Shown here: piece by piece, positions 10,912 through 22,803 of the stretch
Numbering within the stretch: position 1 is the first letter of the stretch
Layout of the letters: the number at the start of each line of letters is the position of its first letter
Assembly: GCA_007449985.2 (NCBI GenBank)
Contig: VIIQ02000073.1
Coordinates: 186,001 to 250,000, forward strand
From: Desmodesmus armatus
Taxonomy: Eukaryota; Chlorophyta; Chlorophyceae; Sphaeropleales; Scenedesmaceae
DNA length: 64,000 nt
Reading direction: 5' to 3'
The notes under the pieces: model-generated
Told to the model about the DNA's origin: nothing
The model's input: the letters and a program-made list of their open reading frames with translations, nothing else
Database searches by the model: none
Translations under genes and position numbers: made by a program

Positions 10912-12229
10912 TCGGGGTGAGCAAAGCACGCAAGTGTGCATGGAGGGGGGGCCGCGGGTCGGACCTGCCGCAGCACTAGTATCAGCAACCACAACTACAC
11001 CCAGCAGGCACCTGTGATGTCCAAACTGGGTTCAACAGCTGGGCGGTGTCAGCAGGCTACTCAACAGTCAGCAGACTATCTGATGGTCCAACTTATTGGA
11101 ACCAGTTGACTGACACTTCCCTACTGATCGAACACACCTGCCCCTACCACAGCAAGGCAAGTAGAACCACTCACTCATTGCCCCTCCTACCCCCATGCCT
11201 TGCAGCTGCCCCCCTCTGCCTTTTGCCCCTCCCGGCCCCACCTGTCAAAGAACATATGGACAGGCTTTGTCCTCGGCTGGCCCCCTTGACCCCCAAACTG
11301 ACCCCCCAACATTTGTCCCCCCCCCTATCTGACCAGTGATGAGCATGTGCTCTCCTACTTTGCCCCTCATGAGACCACCTGCCAAGAAAGTATGGGACAA
11401 TCTCCTGCCACGGCTGGCCCCCTTGACCCTCAGACAGGACCCCTGGCACTGCCCCCCCCCCCACCTGTGACGAGCATGAAGTCTCCCAGGTGGAAATCGT
11501 GGTTGATGCCTCCCGCTGCGTTGATGAGGCCCAGGGACATTACCCCTACTACCACCCTCCCTTGTGCAGCTGCCCCCCCCCCCCTGCCTTTTGCCCCTCC
11601 TGGGGCCACCTTTCAACAACATATGGATAGCCTTCCTGCAGCAGCTGGACCCCATATTCCCCAAACTGACCACCTGGCAATGGCCCCCCCTCACCCCCCC
11701 CCCCCCGGATCACCTGTGATGAGCATGAGGTCTCCCAGGTGGAAGTCGTGGTTGATGCCTCCCGCTGCGTTGGTGAGAATGGCTGTGTGGCAGCCCAGGA
11801 ACTTGGCCACACGGATGGGCAGGATCACCTCCTCCATGGGGTGCCCCTCGTAGTAGTGAAAACGACCCTGAGGGGGGGGGGTGGACACAGGGGGGCGGGA
11901 AGAGGTGAGGGGGGAAGTGAGGCGAACATGTGCAGGGGAAGGGGTGAAACAACTTGTATCTGCCATGAAACGACAGCGTGGTAGCCAATGTGCATTGCTA
12001 TTGGCTGGATCACGCCAGCCAAAATCTACGTCCTGTCATGCCACTGTGCCAACTTGCAAGTCCCCCTGAGCAGCAGGCGTTGCAACAAGCAGCTGATGCA
12101 GTCGTGCGCATTACGAGAAGCTTGCCAGCACCTCATACACGCTAAAGCACTAGCCATGCTGCCAACAGCTTTCCATGGTCACCCTGACACAACTGATGGG
12201 ACAAGGCTACAAACAACACTGCAATGCCC

Positions 12230-12260
<31 letters not shown>

Positions 12261-12858
12261 CTGCAGCACCAGGGCAGGCACGCCATTGAACATGCCGATC
12301 ACCATCTTCCCCGGGTGGCCCTGCACCGCTGGTGCATGGAAGTGTGGGATCTCTGCATATGGGATCACTGTAGCGTCCTGCACCTCGTCTGCAATAGGTC
12401 CCAGACCTGAACCCAGCACCATCACCACTTCTGGCTCAAGACTGCAGCGGCTGCGGATGTAGGTTGCTGCTGCTTGAATTTTCTGGAACTCTGATGATGG
12501 TGCCTTGCCGGTGCCGTTACCGTTGGCTAGGGCTGCTGATGCTGGTAGAGGGGTGCCCTCTGAAGCAGACACTGCTCCGTTCTGTGTTGCTGATGCAGGT
12601 GCGAGCTTAGCAGGCTGCTGCTGCTGCACACATGCAGGCTGCGTGCAGAGACAACAGAAAGATCATATTAGCTTGCAGGAGCATGCATGAGGCCAGCAGA
12701 GGCTTCGTGAGCAGGAAATTTGAATCTTTGCTGCTTACCTTAGAGCCTTGGTGGATTGCCTGTTGCATGGGCACCAAGGGGCTCTTGGTGGTGCGAGGGC
12801 TGCCATGCGTGCCACTAGCAAGCTGCTGCGCCAGATGGTTGCTCAGGAGAAGGCTCAT
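9779..12858 (-). CDS. Purine nucleoside phosphorylase
   Basis: The enzyme cleaves inosine/guanosine with phosphate in purine salvage. Five exons (12858-12739, 12638-12261, 11867-11714, 10854-10771, 10191-9779) keep frame and give 382 aa. The first ~80 residues are a Ser/Gln/Ala-rich extension starting [16 protein letters not shown] that may be an organelle transit peptide. The body shows the family motifs in order: [15 protein letters not shown] (phosphate loop), [75 protein letters not shown] and [13 protein letters not shown]. The asparagine in CITNLA fits 6-oxopurine specificity. The sequence looks closer to the bacterial/animal trimeric class than to MTA phosphorylase. I chose ATG 12858 because a TAG lies upstream in frame and only a GTG intervenes. 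Intron 3 contains partial copies of the exon 3 end. Confidence 0.93.
11220..11780 (-). repeat. Tandem diverged copies of the PNP exon 3 end
   Basis: The exon 3 tail and donor (about 11711-11773) reappear at 11462-11522 with few changes, still encoding [18 protein letters not shown], and again as a shorter trace at about 11330-11350. The flanking intron sequence repeats too: the segment with CCCCTCC and AACATATGGA occurs near 11225, 11362 and 11590. Confidence 0.85.
12227..12260 (-). repeat. C20 plus (AC)7 tract beside PNP exon 2 donor
   Basis: On the coding (minus) strand the donor CAG|GTGTGT is followed by a GT run and then about twenty G. It is a simple repeat next to a splice site. Confidence 0.8.
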
Positions 12859-13401
12859 GCTTGTCGAGTGCAGTGGGCTGACGGTGGCAGTTTCACCGGG
12901 TTGCAAGGAGCGCACAGAATGCTGCTAGACTTGCAAGCTTGGGGCTGTGGGCTGACGTCAACGATACGGCACTATGTGTATGCCTGGCGCCGGCCTTGTT
13001 CTGCCACAATGTGTCAAAACACGTGCTAACAGTCCCGCCCCGTTTTTGAGGCTCAGGGCCACCGGAAAAGGTCGTGTTGTTGATGCCGCACGCTGAGCAT
13101 TTCAAAGCGACTTCCATATCCCGCGTTTGCGTGTGTTGGTGGGTTGACAAGACAACGTTCATGGTTCGCCATGAACGCCACTCAACCCTTCAACATAGAG
13201 TTCCATTGACACGCTGCCAGTCCCCCTGCACAATACATGCCTCTCAAAAAGGTCGTTGTGGTGCCTGGGGCAACACCACACAACTCCAGTCACCAGTTCT
13301 GCCAGGACCCATCAGGGCCCCTGGCAGCAGCAATAGCAGTCCTAAAGTCTCAGATACATATAGTCAGTCATCAAGTGCAGCAACCGAAGGCAACAACCCA
13401 T
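12859..13401. other. Spacer between two minus-strand genes
   Basis: This holds the PNP promoter region and the 3' UTR of the iminopeptidase gene. No coding frame or recognisable element was found. Confidence 0.5.
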
Positions 13402-16400
13402 TCACTCCAGCAGCAGCACGTCCCTGGCCATGCCCAGCAGCCTGTCAACAATCCTGCCGCCATCGTCACGAATCCCACTGTGCACGCACAAACATAGCAG
13501 GCAGCGCAGGAACAAGACACAACGCGACAGCGTCAATGCGTAAACAGCCACCTGTAGTCTCACTGGCCTACACTTTGGCACCCATCTGGGCCGTAAAGTG
13601 CGCATAACATCAGCCTAGCAGTGCATGACCCACCACCCCACACGCTGACCAGTGCAAACTGGATGTGAAATGCAGCAGGTGCAGGCAGCCATGCTGTGAC
13701 TGCTGTAACAGACGTTGCGAAATCATCATCCTCGTCAGCACCCACACAAGGCCCGTGTACAACATGTCGCACCCACCCACCTGTGTTTGAACTCGTTTGT
13801 GACCCACTGCCGCGCGTTGGGCAGCTCCCGCAGCGTCTCCTGAGCCAGGTTGTAGTCAACATACATGTCGTCAAGGTAGGTGGCACATGCAACAGGCACC
13901 TGCAGGACAGATACACACAGGCACGGCATGAGCACGGCACACAACTAGCAAAACAACAGCACACCATCCCCTGCCAGGGGCAACAGTGGTACACCATTCA
14001 TAGGGCGCACAGCAGCTGCTGGTGTGATACCATTACGATCAACGCACCATACTGTCTGCAAGCAGCCATGCCATCGATGCCGACCGTGAGTCCCACCACA
14101 GAAGCACTGTACCAGCACATACAAATCAAGCCCCGCAAGCTCACCGTAGGCAAGTAACCAATTACACCTAAGGAGAACCCCACAACGGGGTGTGCATGTC
14201 CAGCATGCTGGACTACCCCCCCCCCCCGCCCCCCTGACCCTTCCAGCAAGAGGGCATGCCCAGCTCACCATGCCACCCCTGGCTTTATCACTGGCTGCCC
14301 CCCCCCCTCACCCCCACCCCCGCCCTAACCTGCCCCCCCCCCTGGGCCTTCCTGTCCCCCCCCCCCCCCTCGGCAAGCTCACCATGTGGGCCTGCAGCAC
14401 TGCTGGCGTGTACAGCTGTGGCCAGCAGCCCTTACCAGCTGCAGAATCAGCAATGCACCAGTACACCTGTAATCACCTGCTGCCCCTGTCTGTGAGACTG
14501 GGTGCCCCCCCCCCCAGCTCACCATAAACAACTGCGCCCAAGGAGAACCCACTCTCTAGAAGAGAGTATTGCATGTCCAGCATGCTGGACTACACCCCCC
14601 GCCCCACCCCACCTGACACCACACACACCCTCCAGCTTACCATGTTGGCCTGCAGCGAGTGTGGCCTGTAGAGCTGTGGCCAGTCCTGCTTTGCCGCTAT
14701 GAGGTTTGCTGCCTGCTTGTACGGCCGCAGGTAGGCAAAGTCATCAAACATCCACGGGAACACCATCTCACCAGTGAACAGCACGGGACGACCTGCAGCA
14801 CACAAGACCAACACACCAACGCTCACAAAAGCTCCCCAAGTACAGCTACACACAGGCCATGCATATGTGTAGACCCTTGTGTCTGATAAGAATGCACCCC
14901 CATGTATCGACTGTGTCAACACACACATACAACCAGCAGCAGCAGCAGCTGATCAAATGCGCACATTGGTATCAGGTTGAACCCCAAGTTCCCGACCCCT
15001 GCAGCAGTGCAGCCAACCACCTGCCCTGCCCTGCCCTCACCGCTTTGTGCTGCTGCCAGTGCATCAAACTGCTCTGCAAACTGCTGCTCCCGCACCCTGT
15101 GTGCTGCCCAGTTGCTGGCTGCCCCTTGGCAGTAGATGGACTCGTGCAGCAGGGCATACAGGGGGTTGGTGCTCCACGACATCCATGACTCAAAGCTCCT
15201 GACAGCAGCAGCAGCAATATGTGTTCGACAAAATGTGCTCAATGTCCTGAAGTGACTTCAGACAGCAGCAAAAAGAATCGCAGGACAGGTTAGGGAAAGG
15301 GGGAGGGAAGGTGCAGGTGCGCGATAAGGGAGCTCGAGGGACAGGTGGACAGTGGGTGGGAGGTGGTGTGAGGTGCAGATTGCCATGATATCTGACGATG
15401 TTTGGTTGCGCAGTGAAGATGGTGTAGGTGGTGCTGTGGGTGTGCCTGTTTCCCAACTGGCTTTGAGACTGCCTCACAGGCAGGTGATTAAGCCAGAGTC
15501 GATACCCCATGGTGTGGGTAGTGAGCAAGTAAGGGTGCAGGAGAGGGATGGCTGGTGCAGTACGCACCGTACTACGTTGTGACAGTATGTAGTACATCAT
15601 GTTGCACAGCATGCAGCACAGCATGCAGTGCAGCATGTAGTGCAGTTTGCAGCACAGTATGTTGCACAGCATGTGCGGCACAAAACACGAGACAGCAGTA
15701 CAGCCCACGGCTCAGTGTACCATCAGTGTCCTCACTTGATGAATGTAGGGTTGACCGAGTCCTCACCATCCCAGAAGGACTCCAGCAGATAGTGCAGCCG
15801 CTCAAACCCACCTGCAGCACAGCAACACATAACAGCACCAACAAACTTGGAATGCATTTGAGTTACGGGACAAGCTGAGAAAGCAGGGCTATAGCTGCAT
15901 GGATCACCAACAGACCGGCATTGCGAAGAGTAATGAGCCTTGTGACACGGCTCTGTCGTCATTTTGCACAACTCTGACGCTGCAGGTTTCAACCCTTCAG
16001 TGTTTGCAGCATCCATAGTTGGCCCCCACAAGCACACCTGCCACCTGCTTGCCCTCCCAGCCCCCTGCGCCAAAACTCAAACAAAATGCCCTACCCCCCC
16101 CCCCCCCCCGTGACCCAGCTCTCCCTGCCTCACCTCCCGACCCCAGCCCGCTTAGCCCTAGAAGCTGAAGGCGCGAGGCATGAGCAGCGTGCCAGTGGGC
16201 AGCTCCCTTCAGGCTGGGCTGTCATTGAAAAATGCATCTTGAAACTCACTCTGTATTTGTTAGGTCTTGCCATGTTGAGACACCCCCCAACACCCCCCCC
16301 CCCCCCGTCCTCCCTGCCTCACCTCCTGAGCCCAGCCCGCTCAGCCCTAGTAGCTGCAAGGCGCGTGGCGTGAGCAGCGTTCCAGTGGGCAGCCTCAGTC

Positions 16401-18962
16401 CCCCCTCAGGCTGTGCCGCCAGGAATGTCACAATGCGCTGCACCAGTGCCACATCATCAGGGTAGCGGCTGTAGTAGCGCTCGTTCTGCAGCACCACCCG
16501 GGGGTACAGCGCTGCATACACCGCCTCTGCAGGGCAGGGCTGGGTGATACTGGGTGGGATGCCGCCTGTGGTCATCACCTCTGTGAGACCTGAACAGCAG
16601 GGCGGAGGGGAGATAATGCATGGGACGGGCGGTTTTACGACCCATAGGCCTCACATCACGTCTGTAGTGCATCCGCGGCTACGCCTTTGTTACAGGCGGG
16701 AGCAGGTAAGGCACAGGATGTGTGTGAAACTGGGCGGGATGCCGCCAGTTGTCATCACCTCCGTAAGACCTAGCGGGTGGGGTGGGGGGAAAGGGGGTGG
16801 GGGGATACAATAGGGGGGGAGGCAGTATAGGGAAGGCACAGGATGTGTGAGCACAGCCTCCGCAGGGCAGGGCTGTGTGATACTTGGCGGGATGCCCCCT
16901 GTGGTCATCACCTCTGTCAAATGCGGAAGGTGGGGTGGGGGGGGGGGGAGGAGGGTCAGAGAAGGCACAGGATGTGTAGGGTACTGGGCATGCATAATTG
17001 CAACACTGTCTGACTGCAGTGCATTCCATCCTGGTCGGGGTCACACGGTGCAGACATGGCATGGGCACACCGTTGAACACTTTCAGAACACTTTCAGAAT
17101 TGCGTGCATGTGACTCGCATGCCATGACGCTGTATGCTAGCTACCCATGTATGCTCTATGCTGCACACACCTTGTGGTGCCATGGACAGGTACGTGAAGG
17201 CGCAGAAGCCCCCAAAGGACTGTCCCAGTATGCTCCAGCGGCCCTGCGTGTTGTCCTCAGACACAAGAACCTCACGAATCACCTCCGCATCAGACACAAT
17301 GCTGTCAGCCCTGCAGCACAGCACAGCACAGCACAGCACGCATCTTGTCACTTGTCTGATACCTGCCCACCCTTCCAACACATATCCTCCCACACCCATT
17401 CAACCCACCACCCTACCCACACACAGGATCCCTGCTCCCCCTTCAGAATCTGCATGCCCCCCAATCCCCAACACCCCCCCCCCCCAACCAACCCCCAACA
17501 CCCCCCCCCCCCCCGACACCCCCACCCCCACCTGAAGAAGCTGAGGTACTTTGCCTGCTGCTCTGGTGTGCCGCATCGTGCCAGTGTATTGGTGGTGATG
17601 GGTGTTGACCTTCCAGTGCCCCGCTGGTCCATCAGGATGATCCTGAAGCTGCCCAGCGCACACTTCATCCAGCCTGATGCCTCAGTGGGACGAGGGGACT
17701 CAAAACCTGGCCCACCTGGGGACAAGGTATGGCGGTGATTGGACGGGGGAGCGGGGATGGGTGCAGAGAACGGGGCATGGGCAGGGTACCATGCTGGCAT
17801 TGATGCCAACACCTGCTGGTTGTCATGGTGTTGCTGCAGCTGGTTCGTGTGGCTCTATGCTCTGGGCTACGCTCGGGCAGGGCCAAGCCAGAGCGCATCG
17901 CGAGTCAAAGCGCAGAGAGCCATAGGCAATGGGGCTCTCCCCCCCCCCTCACCCCCACCCCCACCGCCGGTAGCACCCAAGTGCAAAGAGGGTGGTGTGT
18001 ACCTTGTAGGTAGAGCAGGTATGGCTGCTGCCTGCGTGCGTTGACTGGGGCCACCAGCTCCCTGCAGAAGACTGTGATGGTGCCTGGGGTGGCCCCAGTG
18101 TAGTCCAGCGGGACCTTGAAGGTGTGGTCAGTCACCAGCAGACCAGGCACCTGCACAGACCGACAACGGCGGCTGATGGGTGGTTAAAGCTGTTAGATGT
18201 CATGAGGATACTGTTTGAGGCAGGGGTGAGGAGTTGCACTCCTAATGTGGTGGGTGGGAGTGGGAGTGGCGTGCATTGCTGCAGGTTGAAAACCAAGTTT
18301 GACCATCACTAGGGCGGCTGGTGCCTTTGCACTGCTTGTTGCATTGCTCAGGCTTAGTAGTCCAGGGAGACCTTGAAGGTGTGGTCAGTCACCAGCAGAC
18401 CAGGCACCTGCATAGACGGGAGGGACAACGGAGGGGTGGGGGTCGGCGCTTACTGAATGCCATGATGGTGTTTTGGATGTAAGGGTGAGGGTGGAGAATT
18501 GCCCCTCGCACCACAGTGGGTAGGAGTGGGGTGCGCGTGCAGTGCAGAAGGTATCTACAAGTCACTGGGGTGGCTCGTGCCTTTGTACTGCTTGTTGCAT
18601 TGCTCAGGCCCAAGAAAGCTTGCAGCCTGCTGCTGATGCTGCTGTATGCTGGCCGGCCAAAGCCGAGGTTTGCTTGCAAACGCACGCTGCCGAATGCGCA
18701 CCTTGAACGTCGACCCTACTTGATGAACTGCATTGCCATTGTCTGCTGCTGCATGCATGGTCTCAGCTGCGCCCTTGTGTCCAGCAGATTGAGGTGTCAT
18801 TACGTGATCCACTTTCCTCTTGCCCAAGAGGCTGTGGTCTGACATGCTGCTGATCCAGCCAGCAGGGCCCTTGAAGGGGGTGTGTGGTGCTGGGGCCTGC
18901 CTGGTATGGCCCAGGTGGGGGGTATGCCGCAGGATGCGCTGTCCAAGGCTGCGGTTGAGCAT
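13402..18962 (-). CDS. Proline iminopeptidase, alpha/beta-hydrolase family S33
   Basis: The enzyme removes N-terminal proline from peptides. Ten exons (18962-18702, 18150-18003, 17715-17532, 17310-17171, 16589-16323, 15811-15736, 15198-15041, 14792-14641, 13899-13781, 13477-13402) keep frame and give about 526 aa. Residues 1-85 are a basic, low-complexity presequence (MLNRSLGQRILRHTPHLG) suggesting an organelle. Family motifs follow: LYLQGGPGFESPRP (oxyanion loop), IILMDQRGTGRSTP, SILGQSFGGFCAFTYLS (nucleophile Ser in GQSFGG), TNPLYALLHESIYCQG, GRPVLFTGEMVFPWMF, TYLDDMYVD (Asp) and KHSGIRDDGG (His). The exon 1 donor could alternatively be at 18722. Exon boundaries 2, 5 and 8 have partial duplicate copies in the neighbouring introns, and most of the 5.5-kb gene is C-rich intron. 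Confidence 0.93.
14137..14695 (-). repeat. Repeats in PIP intron 8, including a copy of the exon 8 end
   Basis: The exon 8 end plus donor (about 14636-14690) is partly copied at 14377-14432. AGCTCACC donor-like blocks recur near 14138, 14266 and 14516. A larger unit containing AAGGAGAACCC and a 16-bp palindrome is present at 14170-14215 and 14540-14593. Confidence 0.75.
16131..16420 (-). repeat. Partial duplication of PIP exon 5 end
   Basis: Positions 16318-16420 (true exon end and donor) are copied with about ten differences at 16131-16218, inside the following intron. The copy keeps the CCTCACCTCC donor context. Confidence 0.85.
16529..16925 (-). repeat. Three copies of PIP exon 5 start
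   Basis: The true acceptor and first ~20 codons (about 16529-16600) recur at 16727-16776 and 16851-16925 in the preceding intron. All three can encode MTTGGIPPS. Only the 16589 acceptor is preceded by a good pyrimidine tract and leads into the full exon. Confidence 0.87.
18102..18610 (-). repeat. 255-bp tandem duplication covering PIP exon 2 start
   Basis: The segments 18102-18356 and 18357-18610 align along their length. Both carry an acceptor and the peptide VPGLLVTDHTFKV. In the distal copy the frame runs into a stop after SLDY, so the proximal one is the functional exon. Confidence 0.88.
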
Positions 18963-19346
18963 TAACGTTATAAGAGTGTAGATTTGGATGACGAGCCGTG
19001 GTGTCTGGCGCGATGCACGACCCTGGCCCAGGTGATCTGAGGGAAGTCACCAAATGAAGTACAAACTCGATCACCGGACTATCAATCGGGCGATAATGCA
19101 GACCGAAAATTGCAAGGATGCAAGCATTGAGGGCATGCGCAGTGTGCCCGAACCGCAAGGTGCACAGCGAAATTAGTCATCATTTCAGTTGAGTTTGAAC
19201 TGTTTCAAACCATGTGTCCCCTCTGTCCAAGCACCAAGCAACACCTGCATCTTGCCCTGAATTTCTTAGCATCTGCCTGACTTCCAGGGGTCAAAGGAGT
19301 CAGCTTTTGCAACAGCCTGCTTCTCACGGTCACCAAACAGACCAGC
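18963..19346. promoter_or_regulatory. Divergent promoter region, iminopeptidase / HMG-box gene
   Basis: These 384 bp separate two divergent ATGs and must hold both 5' UTRs and promoters. I see no clear TATA box. Confidence 0.5.
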
Positions 19347-21002
19347 ATGGCTTCCACAGCTCCAGCTGCTAAAAGGATGAAAGGACCAACAGCCTACATG
19401 CTGTTCAGCGAAGAACAGCGGCCCGCAATGATGTCCAAGCTCAGGTCTGAGGCACCAGAGGGCAAAGTTGCTGTGACAGTAGTTGCAAAGGCACTCGGGG
19501 AGTTGTGGAAGACGCTGTCAAACGAGGAAAAGGCAGCTTACAAGGAGAAGGCACAGCAGCGAGCTGCAGGTAAGGAGTGCATCAGCAGCTTCAACAACCG
19601 AGCCCTGTACCTCTCAAGCCCTTGTGAAAGTGCACCAGCACCTCGATGACCAAGCACTGCAAGATACTGCTGGGAGGCAACAGGATGTGTCCTCCTGTTT
19701 GGCAACACATGCAGCACATGCAGCACAGGCAGCCCCAGCACAGCAGCTTACTCACCCACCACCTCTTGGGTTAGCGCCTTCATGCCCGTCGCCCTGTTGC
19801 CCATGCTCGTGCAGACGCCGCAGCTGCTGCAGCAGAAGCCGCAGAAGCAGCCGGGGGCGGGGATGCAGCAGACGCAGGAGCAGCCCCAGCAGCAGCCCTG
19901 GACCCTGGCCTGCCCCGTGGCGTGGTCAAAAAGATCATCATGTTGGACCCTGAGGTTCAGCGGGTGTCTGCTGATGCGCTGTGGCTGGTGGGTGAGGCTG
20001 CGCGGCTGTTCCTGCAGTCCCTTGCAGCCAAGGGGGCAGCTGCTGTGACCGCGAAGAAGCGCAAGACCATCATGCTGCAGGACTTTGACACACTGGTCAG
20101 GTGGGTGAGGTCGCACTGCATGCGGCTGTGTATCTTTTTGTAGTTTTCATTGGGGAGGGGGAGGGGCCAGGGGGTGGGGGGTGTCAGGGGGGGTTAGACG
20201 TGACCTGTGGAGCAAGGTGTTACTGTGTCTAGTATAGCGGCCATGCCTTGCTTTGGCTCCATGTGTAATGCTGGGAGCAGTATGCAGCACCAGGCTCACC
20301 AGGCAGTTTACAACCACTCCCACGCGTTCTGTCTGTGCACCACGCTGCCCCTGCCATGATATGCCATGCTGCTCTATGGTGTACTGTGTACCCCCTCCGT
20401 CACCCCCCCCCCCTCTGTTGTGGCTGGAGCTGTGATGTTGTCAATCACTAGCAGCACTGGAAGCACCTTCTCTTGCATGCATATGCTTCTATCAAGGGGT
20501 GTGCACCACATGTGCAACCATTGTCACCCTGCTGCAGGTCTGACCGGCGCCTGGTTGAGGCGGGCATGAAGGACATCGTGCAGAACAAGAGCCTCTTCTT
20601 TGCAGCAGGAGCAGGAGCAGCAGGTGCCACAGCAGGCACCAAACGCAAGCAGCACCCATCGGCAACAGCAGCAGGTCAGGACGGCGGCAGCAACGACGGC
20701 AGGCCACAGCAAGACCAGCAGCAGCAAAACGGGGACGCAGGGGGTGACGCCGCTGCCGCCGCAGCAGCAACAGACGGTGGGCCCCAGCAGCAGCAGGAGC
20801 AAGAGGAGGAGCAGCTGACGGACGAGCAGCGAATTGCACTTGCGGAAGCAAGGCAGCAGAAGGCAGCGGCGGCAGCCAAGGCGCGTGCGGTCAAGGCGGC
20901 TGAGCGGCAGGCAGCGAAGGCTGCTGCTGAGGCTGCCGGCACAAACGCATCACAGCCTTCTTTACAGCAGCACAACGGTTCAAAAAGACGGTGCCTGCTG
21001 CT

Positions 21003-21034
<32 letters not shown>

Positions 21035-21224
21035 GCCACAGGGGGGTGAGGAGCAGGCAGAGCAGCAGCAGGGGGAGGCGGAGGACGAGCAGCAGCAGCA
21101 GCAGGAGGAGGGGGAGGAGGAGGAGGAGGCAGCTGGGGGTGGCAGTGGTGGTGGTGGGTATGATGTGCTGGCTGAGATTGAGGCTGAGCTTGATGCAGAG
21201 CTTGAGGATGGTGAGGACGACTGA
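19347..21224 (+). CDS. HMG-box plus histone-fold (NF-YC/DPB3/CHRAC-like) protein
   Basis: Exons 19347-19569, 19815-20100 and 20538-21224 join in frame. Residues ~10-75 form an HMG box (KGPTAYMLFSEEQRP, ALGELWKTLSNEEKAAYKEK). An Ala-rich linker is followed by a histone fold (KKIIMLDPEVQRVSADALWL, RKTIMLQDFDTLVRSDRRLV) of the NF-YC type, closest in feel to the small subunits of DNA polymerase epsilon or CHRAC. The tail is Gln-, Ala- and Lys-rich and ends in an acidic stretch (AEIEAELDAELEDGEDD). Around 20984 the frame changes: five A's read SKRRCLLLQQQ while six would read SKKTVPAAAA and connect to the acidic tail. I infer a lost base. The protein is likely nuclear, in replication or chromatin assembly. 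The HMG-histone-fold combination is unusual in my experience; the exact orthology is uncertain. Confidence 0.78.
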
Positions 21225-22803
21225 AAGGGTTGAGGGCACCAGGCTGGGTGAAGGACGGCTGTGTTTTCGTCACCCAGGGGGGGGGGGGGTCTTGGCTGGC
21301 CACACCTACAGGTGGAAGGAGCTTTGTAAGCCTCACTACCCAGGGGCCTGAGAGGCTGGGTTCCTCAGTACCTTTAATATGCCTGGGCAGGCAGTCAGAG
21401 GTGGGGATAGCGTGTTCACAACCAGAAAATTAGTGTGTTTTGTGAAGCGGTGTGATGCCAGTGGGACCTTGTGTGGTCTCGGGTTGTGCCAGTGGGCTGC
21501 CTGGTACAGGACGACTGACGTGGTCAGGCCTGCGAGAATGTGTTGCGTACGCAGTTGCTGTCACAGCACTGATGTGCGTGTGAGACTGGTTGTACGAGGG
21601 TGGTGGGGGCCAGGCGGGCGGCTCATGGACCCTCTGTGTGACACACAGCATCAAGCACAACACATGATGTGGTTGACTTGGTGCCCCACCGCTGTCATGC
21701 TTGGCTGCGTCGAGCCTTTCTGCTTGCGGTCACAGTTTTGGTTATGGTTCATGGTGCTTTCAACACTTGCATGCAGTAACCCACATGCACGTTGACCAAG
21801 TCAGTGCACTTCATCCTCATAGCATCAAAATATGGATGCATTGGGTCTGCGGGAGTGAGAGTGAGTGGGCAGGACGGCACTCTAAACTTCACTTTCTTCA
21901 CGCATTGTCTGGCTGTCGGAGCAATGCGTACACTGCAGGCTGCCTAAGCAGCAGGCGTTGTGGTGTGCCTCTTTTTCTTTGTGTCCAGCACCACTGGAAA
22001 ATGAGCCGAGGGGTAGACTGCATGGCAAGGTGAAGAACCATGCACCCTCAAAAGCGCCCTGCCAGACCTTTACACGGCCAGCAATGATACCAACACACTC
22101 AGCGGGCACACAGTCAGCACAAGCTGAACATAATAACAACAGCAACACAATAACAACAGCAACAACCACGGCAGGTGCACTGAGCAACACCTGCACCCCA
22201 GAGCAAGACCGTCTTGCTCTTGGTATGCTGGCAGCACACCAAGCCTGACGCAGGTGTCAGCTCAGGGCCAAACAAGCCAAGTGTGGTTGTAGCATCAGAC
22301 CCGCATCAGGTGACAAACCCCTTGGTGCTTGGAATCTCTCATTACTCGGCACTTCTGCCAGCAGCCCACTGCGAGTCCGCTCGTACCCGCCGCACAGCCA
22401 CACGTGCGTGCCAGGCCGCACTCTTACATGGCAGATGTGACTGGCATGCTGACACGCAACTGCGGGCTGAAGTACATGCCAACACTGACCTGCTGTCTAA
22501 GCTGGTCCTGAAGGCTGACGGCCCTGCATGCAATTTGTACGTCAGTCCGACTGCCCAAGCACGACCACAGGGCCGAGGGTGCTTGATTCAGATGCATGTG
22601 AGATCGAGATGAGGGGAGATGCCCTCAATGTCAGCGCCCACCAGTAACTGACCCTCTGCCAGACCCCACCCCCACACCCCTGGACACTCTCCCTCGCACC
22701 ACACACACTCTCACACACCCCTCCTCTGGCCAAAGGTTCAGCAACCAGCTGGCTGTGAGTGGCGTCAGCAACCAGCCAGCCATAAGTACAGCTGGAGCTT
22801 GAC
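21225..22803. other. Spacer between convergent genes
   Basis: This is the 3' flank of the HMG-box gene (+) and of IGPS (-). It contains an A/C-rich patch of AACAACAGC-type repeats at about 22125-22170 and no coding-like frame. Confidence 0.5.

Noticed and set aside
20676..21239. 187-codon minus-strand frame opposite the histone-fold gene
   Set aside because: Poly-Leu/Cys shadow of the Gln/Ala-rich coding tail.
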